A program made the position numbers and the translations under genes. DNA of 64,000 nucleotides from Leishmania mexicana MHOM/GT/2001/U1103 (taxonomy: Eukaryota > Euglenozoa > Kinetoplastea > Trypanosomatida > Trypanosomatidae), in contig NC_018312.1 of the NCBI RefSeq assembly GCF_000234665.1, forward strand, positions 1,297,791 to 1,361,790, read 5' to 3'. Positions 57,128 to 64,000 of the stretch are shown in pieces (positions within the stretch are counted from its first letter, which is position 1; every line of letters starts with the position of its first letter). The notes below the pieces were generated by a model that worked only from the letters and a program-made list of their open reading frames with translations, ran no database searches and was not told the origin of the DNA.

Positions 57128-57761
57128 CACACGCACGTGCGCGTGAGGTACAACATGCGTGGCGGCGTCCGTCGTGATGCGGAGAGACGAGAAAGAAAAC
57201 GAAGCCAAGCGAACAATGAAAACCATATAAAGAAAGCAGGGGGGAACTGCTCCGACGCGCTCGCCCATGTGTGTGTGGTGGTAGTGGTGGTGGTAGTGGA
57301 GCGAAGTGACGCGCTGATGATGGAAGCAGTGGCATGTATGTGTGTGTGTATATACATATGTGTCTGTGTGTGAGTGAGCACGCTTAGGTGATGAAGAACG
57401 GATAACGCAACGGGAGGCGGGCCACGTTGATTGAGCAGCCGTCGCGTGTACTCGGCCTCGACACCCACGCAACGATCGTCCTCCCTTTGTTCCGATGGGG
57501 ATGAGGAGAGTGAGGAGGAGGATGTGTACGAAGTTGTCTTCGCGGACATCCGAGCTGCCTGTGTTGTGGTTTGATACTTTGTTTTGTGTGACGAGGAGCG
57601 CTGGATTGCCCCCGCCCCCACACACGCCCCCCCCCCTCCGGCTGTTTTCTTCGTGTAGTGTCAGTGTGTATTCGTGTGTGTGTGTGCGCGCGATCAGCGT
57701 GTCAGGCGCAAAAGTACCGATACGGGCGCACGGACATGCAGCTACAACCTGTGCCGATACC

Positions 57762-57800
<39 letters not shown>

Positions 57801-59478
57801 ACACAGAGACACAGAGACCCCTACCGCACGCGCAACTGTTGTGTGGTTGACACACATTCTCTCTTCCTCCTCCTCTCCTCTCAGTATGTGATCGCTCTGT
57901 GTTGGGGGGGGGGGGCTCCTTCACCTATTCGACTCCCGTAACATCTTCGACGCCGGCGCGCCGGAAAGTGGCCGCCGCCAACAACAACAAAGAAAAACGG
58001 GAAAAGGGGCGAGAGGGGTGGGAGTTTGTGGGGTAAGGGCGAATCGGTGGATGTAACCCTCCAAGATGGAGAAGAGTTTGCTCACGCAGCACAGCAGCAG
58101 CAACACCGCCATTCCTCCCCACCCACCCACCCTCCCTTGCCATGGCGCGTTCCTGCACACAGACATGCACACTCGAACGTGAGAACGCCACTCGGGACAG
58201 CAGGACGCGCGACAAGAAACCAAAACAAAGAAATCGGTATGTCCAACGGAAGCCCATGGAACGGGGGGGGCAAGGCAAGGGAAGGGAAGGGAAGGGCAGG
58301 GGTGGTGGTGACAAGCGCGGCGATCATCTGTGATGGCGCCTCCCTCCTCGTCAGCTAGCTGTCTCATCTCTGCCCGACGCCACGTGCTGTGGTAGGTCAG
58401 CAGGCCGTCGAGTTGACGAGGGGGAGGACGTGGAGGAGGGGAAGGGGGGCAAGATGAAGCTAAGCGAGCTGCAACCCTCCTCTCTCCCTTTTGGCTCTGT
58501 CTATATGATGGCGTCGTGAGGTGACTCGGCCATCACGCCATGTCCGTTTGACGACCCTTCCACCCACCCATCCACCCCCGAACCACCCCAGCCAGCTCAG
58601 CCCTCCAACTTGCTTCTCCTCTTGTGCTGCACGCACTGCCGTCTCTTCTCCTGTGTCCCGCCTTCGCTACGCACATCTCTCTCCCTGCATTGGGTCTGGG
58701 GACGTGCTTCTATGCGGTGACGGTCAGTGCCGAGGAATACCGCACTTGCGTCGTCGCTTCGTTCGGCCACAGGCGCCCTCTTCCCGGCTGCCATCAAAAA
58801 GCCTTTTTCATAGCTCAACGACTGCCCTGGCAAGCTCATCTAATCCGAATTGCACCTGGGTTTTTGCCTACCCTTCTCCCTGCTCTCCATCTCTCTCGCT
58901 GCGCGCGCACACGCACACACGCGCTGAGGGAGAGCATCGCCCCACGGTGCGTCTTGTGCGCTCTCTTTCGTTTCTTGTGTACGGAAGGGGTGGTGGTGTG
59001 CACTCCCTGTATCCGTGCTGCTCCTCCCGCTGCTGCGGGTGCTCGTGCCGATTGCCTGGCGTGTCTTGACGTCGCCGCCTTTGGCCTCTGCGTTGCTTTC
59101 CTCGAACACCCACGGTCAGCACGGCTTGTGCCATTTTTAAACTCCTCGAACGGCCCTGTCCTCGCCGTGCCGGCTCATGGTCGTCCGCTCACCCCTGAGA
59201 GTGTCGTGTTCTCAGAAGCCGTTGCCGAATCATTCCTATTGGTGCTGGGATCGTGTGGGGAGGGGGGAGGGTGCATGTGCTTCCCTGCCTATCCCGCCCC
59301 CTCCTTTTCTTGGTTGCGTGTCTTCCAGTCGTCCATGGGCACCTCGCGGGTGCACGGCACAAACGGGATGGCGGGAGCGCGATGGAACGCGATCTCTCTA
59401 GGTCCACGTAGCATAGCCAGCAGCACGCGTGAGCCACACGGGCCGCAGCGTCGCCATGACTTCGGCGTCCTTCACTTC
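57128..59478 (+). other. Intergenic region
   Basis: Contains GGT-type repeats near 57275-57300, a CA run at 57764-57797, a G run near 57904-57914, GGGAA repeats near 58270-58297 and CT-rich sequence. The frame of the following receptor gene is open back to 58525, but the upstream translation is UTR-like. A pyrimidine tract with AG at 59327-59328 is a possible splice acceptor. Confidence 0.65.
57764..57797 (+). repeat. (CA)n microsatellite
   Basis: A CA run of about 17 units followed by degenerate ACACAGAG repeats. Confidence 0.95.
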
Positions 59479-62400
59479 ATGCTGGCATGCGTCATCGCCC
59501 TCCATGCTGTCACGGCTCCGCTCCCCACCTGCAACGCTCACAGACTCCATGCGGCAGCGCCACCCTCCATCACGGCGGAGACGCCGGCTGCCCCCTCTTT
59601 CTTTCGCCCGAGGGACCTACCCCCCGCCGCCCCCGCAGCACCGTGGCGTACGCTCAACGAGTCGCTCTTGCCCTACCCCGTCTTCTACCCAGCCATCGCC
59701 GTGCTGAACAACTCCATCTTGCTGCTTGGGGGCTGCGTCACGGCAACTTGTGCCACACCCGTGTGGGCGTCAGGAACAAGGGTTGCCGCATCGCGCCGCC
59801 GAGCAAGCGCGGCGACCTTCATCAACTCGCCGTACCACGAGCGCTTGCTCTCCTTGAACGTTGAGAAGGGCAACATCACCACGCTGCCGCAGCTGACGCT
59901 GCCTGCCGGGTTAGGTTTCGCTGGCCGCTATGCAGCCGTCACGCTCACCGATAGTGTCTACGTCGCGCGTAGCTGCACCATGAGCACGCGATCACCAGCC
60001 GAGGTGGCGAGCATGACGGCAGAGGAGCTGCAGGCAATGCAGGCAGCCTACGCGCCGGTCGTAGCGTTCTACCCGGAAGGAGCGGCGCACGCGAGCACGC
60101 GCGCCGGTGGGTCAGATCCGCCACCGGCAGTGAACTTGACGTACTTCAAGGTGCCCGCCAATCGCGTGCGTGTCAACGCCAGCTGCACCGCTCTCGCAAC
60201 GGAAAACAAGCTGCTGATCATTGGCGGCTTCCTGCTCTCCGAGAAGCGTGTCACGGCCAGCGTCGACTCCTTTAATGTCGTCACGCGCAAGTACGAAGCC
60301 GATGTCGCCTTCCTGACCGCGCCTGTGTTGCAGCCATCCGTAGCGACATCGACCGGGTTCGCCGCCGTTGCGGGCGGCTGGACCTACGAGAGCGACACCA
60401 CCGCCAGCACGACTCGCGAAGCTAGGGCTCTGCAAGAGGAGAGTCGAGCTCGGCGAAGCAGCCGTGTTGCCGCGAGCGGTGAGCCGCTGCATCTAGTCCA
60501 GGAGCTGGCGACGCCGCCGGAGAAGTCATCGGCATCCTTCCGCTCTAGCACGCCATCATCACCACCGTCACACCCCGTGCCGTCATTGGAGTCACTGCAG
60601 CCAGTGACGCGTTACTTGTTCGATCTCTTGTTCTTCGAGCCCAACAGAGCAGTCGGCCCCGCACGCGCCTCACCACTTGGCGCGCTGCAGAGAGGAGGAA
60701 GCATCTGCGTGTCGCCAGTGGACTCCTCTACCCTACCGCGCACAGCCGTGGAGGACATTCTTCTCTCACACAACGGCTGCCACGTGGCGGTATTTGGTGG
60801 CCAGGTGGTGCTGGTAGATCACAACCTAGGACATATCGGGGCGCTCGATATACGCGCGAGGTTGACACAGGTGCTCACCGCTCGTGCCCCGTTGGTCCTG
60901 CCACCACCGCCGGTGGTGACGCTGCTTCGGACAGCGAAGCCGAACACTGCCGCACGTGCGTTCGTCGGTACCGAGAGTGCGCCAAGTCAGGCCACCCAGC
61001 TCAGTAGTCGCCACAGCGACCACGCCGCATCGACGGCCGTGCCCACCAGCAGCGGAAGCAGCAGTGCAGCGCCTATGACCTCCTCGACGTCATCATCATC
61101 TTCGGGTACCGCCTCATCGTCGTCTTCAGCGACGCCGCTGCCGGTGTACCGCTACTCATGGATGCAGCCGACCCTTATCCCGCTTCCCTACGCCAGCCGC
61201 TCCGCCCCGGCTGCGGCGCCAGACCCGCCCGTCATGGCGGACACGATCCTTCTTTACTATGCACTCGGTGGCGAGGACGTGTGGTCACAGGTGGCCACCG
61301 AGGCAGGCGACGATGCTGCTCCTGATCATCTTCTGGATCCATTAGGCAGGGACCATGTGGTGCCGCAGCTGCACGGCGACCTTTCAACTCCCCGTGCAAC
61401 CGTCAAAGGCACGAAAGTCGTTGTCCGTCGAGAGCCAGCGCTTCGCTGGGCTCAGCGGGAGCTGCCGGACGTGCGCTACGACAGAGACCGCCCCGAGTTG
61501 CTCGCCGTGACGATGCCGACGCCGCTGTGGCCCGACGCGCTCACCCTGCAGACCAACTCCGAGGGCATTATCCATCTCGCGTTTCCAGACCTCAACTACA
61601 CGCGCTACTGCAGGTGGAATAGGCTTGTGGACAACGACGATGACAATGTGGTCTGCGCTGTCCGGCTCAGCAGTCGTCGCGACTGCGTCGGCAACACCGC
61701 CGGCACACTCGACAGCGCCTACGACGGCTCCCCGAACGTCACCATCCTCTTCAGCGCCAGCGGCAGCACGACCCCGGTGTACGTATGCTTCAGCTACGTG
61801 GTGCGGCCAACCTTGTGGCCTACGTGCCGCATCCGGCAGTCCTTCTCCATCTTGAATCCGATGATGCCACTGCGCATCCTCGACAACAGCCACACCACAT
61901 CTACGCCGACGCCAACACCGAGTCCTCCGACGCGCGACCCTGCTGACAACACCACCAGCTCCCCGCTTTTCATGCTCGCCGTTGGCGTGTCTGTCGTTAC
62001 ACTGCTAGTGGCGGTACTCCTCGCTGCGCGGCTTCAGCATGTGCCGGAGGATGGGCTTCTTGTGATGAACCTGCTCGACCGCGGCGATGGCGCAGGTTCC
62101 CAGCACGCGAGTCTCAGAATTCGCGGCCGCAGCTGCAGCGGCGCCGCGAGGCACAACGGGCAAGGCCGACGCAAGCGTTTTCTCCGCGCCAGCGGCGAGC
62201 CCAACAAACTCGCAGATGTCGAGGACGACGAGAGTGGTCTGTACCCGATTTCAACGTACGCCGAGTTCCTCCAGGTGCTTGGCAGTGCGCAGGAGGACAG
62301 TGAAGCGCGCATGTTGGCGACGGCGGCAGATGTGCTGCGGCTGCACCAACACCGCTATCGTGTGCTATCGCGGATCGGCCAAGGGGCACATTCTCTGTGC

Positions 62401-64000
62401 TTCCTTGCGCTTCGCAAGGCACCGCCGCCGCCGCCGATACGGGTGCAGCAGCAGAAAGTAAAGGGGGCTGCCGCCGGCATTAACCGCAGGGTACGCATGC
62501 TGGATGGTGCTTCGAGTCCCGTCGTGCGCTCACCCCTTTTCACGCGACCGCCGCGGTCGTTCCCAGCAGCGTCCACCACCCTCAGTACAGGCGTCCCGAC
62601 CGCCGCCACTTCATCCCTGTGGGCCGCGCGGCACGACCAGAGCACGGCCGTCGTGGTCAAGTACACGCAGTGCCCTGACGACGCCACGCGTGCCGTCATA
62701 ACACGCCTGTGCGAGCGCCTCCGCGACCTTCAAGCGGACGCTGTCACTGAGGCTTTGGGTGCGACAGGGGTGTATAGACAGCACCGCAACAGTGCCCCGT
62801 CGCGTCACCCTCGCCGGCACCACCGCCCATCGGACACGTCGGCGACGGTGTCCCTTGCCGCCGCTCTTCGGCCTTTAGATGCGCCAACTCAACTCACACG
62901 CGACATCGCCCACGAGGTGGCCAGCGGCGGTAGAAGCAATGACGGAGGTGCTGCGGCACAGTCGCCGAAAACGGCTGCCGAGGATGCCACGGCACCGCCT
63001 GCGAGCAGACAAGGCAGCAGTGCCATCGTCGTCACCGCAGGAAGCCGAGCGGGATGTCAGCCGCTGCCGCCACTGTCTTCTCCCGCGAATGAGGCTCGCG
63101 TAATCGACGGCGGCGACGACGATGACGACAAGAGCTGCGCATGGCTCGACGCTCACGAGGTGAACGTCGTCCTCTCGCTCTTCTTGCTGCTGCCGGAGGA
63201 CCTGTTTGTGTCGTACGAGGTGAGCGTCCTTCAGCAGCAAAACAGCGGCAGCCAGCACGCGCACGTCGACCGCAGCGGCCGCTTGACGCCGCTGAGCGTG
63301 TCACGGGCTGCGGTGGAATGGAATCGCCGACACGTCTGGCCCGGCGCGAACGCCGAGCCAGCAAAGGCGTCCCATCACCGTCAACACCATCGATGCACGC
63401 CGACGCTGTCAGCAGGGCAGAGCTTCCTCGCGCAGGCAACTCCGCGTGTATGCTGGGCTGCCTGCGTGAACCCGCTCCACCCCTCCACAGTCAGGCCGTG
63501 GAGTCTTTGCCTGGTCATGCCGTACGAGCGCAGCGGCGACCTTGCCGAGTTCATTTTGCGTTGCCAGCAGGTGCAACTGCTTCCCGCAGACGTGACGGGC
63601 GCGATGGACGCGAAGCGCACCAGGCTGAGCAGCGGAACCTCCGTGTCTCCTGCATGTGTGCCACCCGTCCACTACTGCTGGACCGAGTCGCTTCTCTGCT
63701 CCATCCTCTTCCAAGTATGCACTGGGCTTCAGCTGCTGCACGCGCAGTCGCCGCCCATCCTACACGGCAACATCAAGCAGACGAACGTGCTGTTGCGGGA
63801 GCCGGCCTCCTTCTCGGTGGCACGACGGCGCGTGGTCGTCGCTGGAACGCCGGCGGCACTGGCAGAGATGAAGACGGGCGTGAGCGACGGACTCGAGAAC
63901 GCTAGCGGCGATCTAGACATGGCCACTGCCGTGACGCGCGTGGCTAGAGCGCAGCAGGCAAGAGAGGGAGAAGGTGGCCGGCGGGACAGTCGCCTCGAAG
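59479..64000 (+). CDS. Kelch-like ectodomain, TM and kinase-like receptor, 3' end outside the window
   Basis: The frame is open from 59479 to the window edge (over 1500 codons, no stop). The chosen ATG starts a signal-peptide-like stretch (MLACVIALHAVTA). In-frame ATGs at 59335 and 59368 would add 48 or 37 residues, so the start is uncertain. The ectodomain has kelch/beta-propeller-like blades with Gly-Gly turns (LLLGGC near 82, LLIIGGF near 247, AAVAGGW near 294, AVFGGQ near 437), a Ser-rich linker at about 515-552 and a Cys-containing membrane-proximal region at about 713-795. A membrane segment lies at about 832-850. The cytoplasmic part resembles a protein kinase: Gly loop IGQGAH (966-971), VVVK with Lys1061, a long insertion, hinge LVMPYE (1345-1350) and catalytic loop HGNIKQTN (1429-1436). 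The HRD Asp is replaced by Asn and no DFG is seen before the edge, suggesting a pseudokinase. Confidence 0.8.
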   Translation, partial: MLACVIALHAVTAPLPTCNAHRLHAAAPPSITAETPAAPSFFRPRDLPPAAPAAPWRTLNESLLPYPVFYPAIAVLNNSILLLGGCVTATCATPVWASGTRVAASRRRASAATFINSPYHERLLSLNVEKGNITTLPQLTLPAGLGFAGRYAAVTLTDSVYVARSCTMSTRSPAEVASMTAEELQAMQAAYAPVVAFYPEGAAHASTRAGGSDPPPAVNLTYFKVPANRVRVNASCTALATENKLLIIGGFLLSEKRVTASVDSFNVVTRKYEADVAFLTAPVLQPSVATSTGFAAVAGGWTYESDTTASTTREARALQEESRARRSSRVAASGEPLHLVQELATPPEKSSASFRSSTPSSPPSHPVPSLESLQPVTRYLFDLLFFEPNRAVGPARASPLGALQRGGSICVSPVDSSTLPRTAVEDILLSHNGCHVAVFGGQVVLVDHNLGHIGALDIRARLTQVLTARAPLVLPPPPVVTLLRTAKPNTAARAFVGTESAPSQATQLSSRHSDHAASTAVPTSSGSSSAAPMTSSTSSSSSGTASSSSSATPLPVYRYSWMQPTLIPLPYASRSAPAAAPDPPVMADTILLYYALGGEDVWSQVATEAGDDAAPDHLLDPLGRDHVVPQLHGDLSTPRATVKGTKVVVRREPALRWAQRELPDVRYDRDRPELLAVTMPTPLWPDALTLQTNSEGIIHLAFPDLNYTRYCRWNRLVDNDDDNVVCAVRLSSRRDCVGNTAGTLDSAYDGSPNVTILFSASGSTTPVYVCFSYVVRPTLWPTCRIRQSFSILNPMMPLRILDNSHTTSTPTPTPSPPTRDPADNTTSSPLFMLAVGVSVVTLLVAVLLAARLQHVPEDGLLVMNLLDRGDGAGSQHASLRIRGRSCSGAARHNGQGRRKRFLRASGEPNKLADVEDDESGLYPISTYAEFLQVLGSAQEDSEARMLATAADVLRLHQHRYRVLSRIGQGAHSLCFLALRKAPPPPPIRVQQQKVKGAAAGINRRVRMLDGASSPVVRSPLFTRPPRSFPAASTTLSTGVPTAATSSLWAARHDQSTAVVVKYTQCPDDATRAVITRLCERLRDLQADAVTEALGATGVYRQHRNSAPSRHPRRHHRPSDTSATVSLAAALRPLDAPTQLTRDIAHEVASGGRSNDGGAAAQSPKTAAEDATAPPASRQGSSAIVVTAGSRAGCQPLPPLSSPANEARVIDGGDDDDDKSCAWLDAHEVNVVLSLFLLLPEDLFVSYEVSVLQQQNSGSQHAHVDRSGRLTPLSVSRAAVEWNRRHVWPGANAEPAKASHHRQHHRCTPTLSAGQSFLAQATPRVCWAACVNPLHPSTVRPWSLCLVMPYERSGDLAEFILRCQQVQLLPADVTGAMDAKRTRLSSGTSVSPACVPPVHYCWTESLLCSILFQVCTGLQLLHAQSPPILHGNIKQTNVLLREPASFSVARRRVVVAGTPAALAEMKTGVSDGLENASGDLDMATAVTRVARAQQAREGEGGRRDSRLE

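Overview
The window looks like a piece of a kinetoplastid (trypanosomatid) chromosome, most probably Leishmania or a close relative. The evidence is: long intronless genes, all on the + strand; third-codon-position GC-rich coding sequence; long intergenic stretches made of pyrimidine tracts and (GT)n/(CA)n/(TA)n runs; a pyrimidine tract plus AG ahead of many start codons, as expected for trans-splicing; and proteins inflated by Ala/Ser/Gln/Gly low complexity. No tRNA, rRNA, CRISPR array, insertion sequence or prokaryote-type signal was seen. From memory only, a SEC11 gene close to a SUMO gene resembles part of Leishmania chromosome 8; I could not check this, and the species cannot be fixed.

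Layout: fifteen genes, all in one direction, fit a single polycistronic unit with no strand switch. In order: the 3' part of an unknown gene (3-2081); a 1980-residue coiled-coil protein (3260-9202); an oversized Beclin-1/ATG6 homologue (9894-13757); a WDR17 homologue (14422-18627); a 1960-residue unknown protein with a tandem C-terminal module and an Arg-rich tail (21151-27033); a protein with a PWWP-like N-terminus and an SRI-like C-terminus (28392-31136); a 2408-residue helical protein (32411-39637); signal peptidase SEC11 (40531-41073); a Cys-rich single-pass membrane protein (42079-42972); SUMO (45892-46245); an RGG-tailed small protein (48848-49678); two disordered unknown proteins (50570-52093, 52916-53902); an SPX-PRPP synthetase-like fusion (54611-57127); and the 5' part of a kelch-like receptor with a kinase-like cytoplasmic domain (59479 to beyond 64000). 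The last gene is open at the right edge.

Neighbouring genes have unrelated jobs (autophagy, secretion, sumoylation, phosphate sensing, chromatin or RNA), which is normal where genes are co-transcribed and regulated after transcription. Long intergenic stretches (up to about 2.9 kb) are mostly low-complexity UTR. Two of them hold islands of ordinary-complexity DNA that may be degenerate SIDER retroposons (about 47.1-48.3 kb and 44.9-45.4 kb).

I see no multi-gene novel system. The most interesting single items are the kelch-TM-pseudokinase, the SPX-PRPP synthetase with altered catalytic loops, the duplicated C-terminal module of the 21151-27033 gene, and the PWWP/SRI-like protein.
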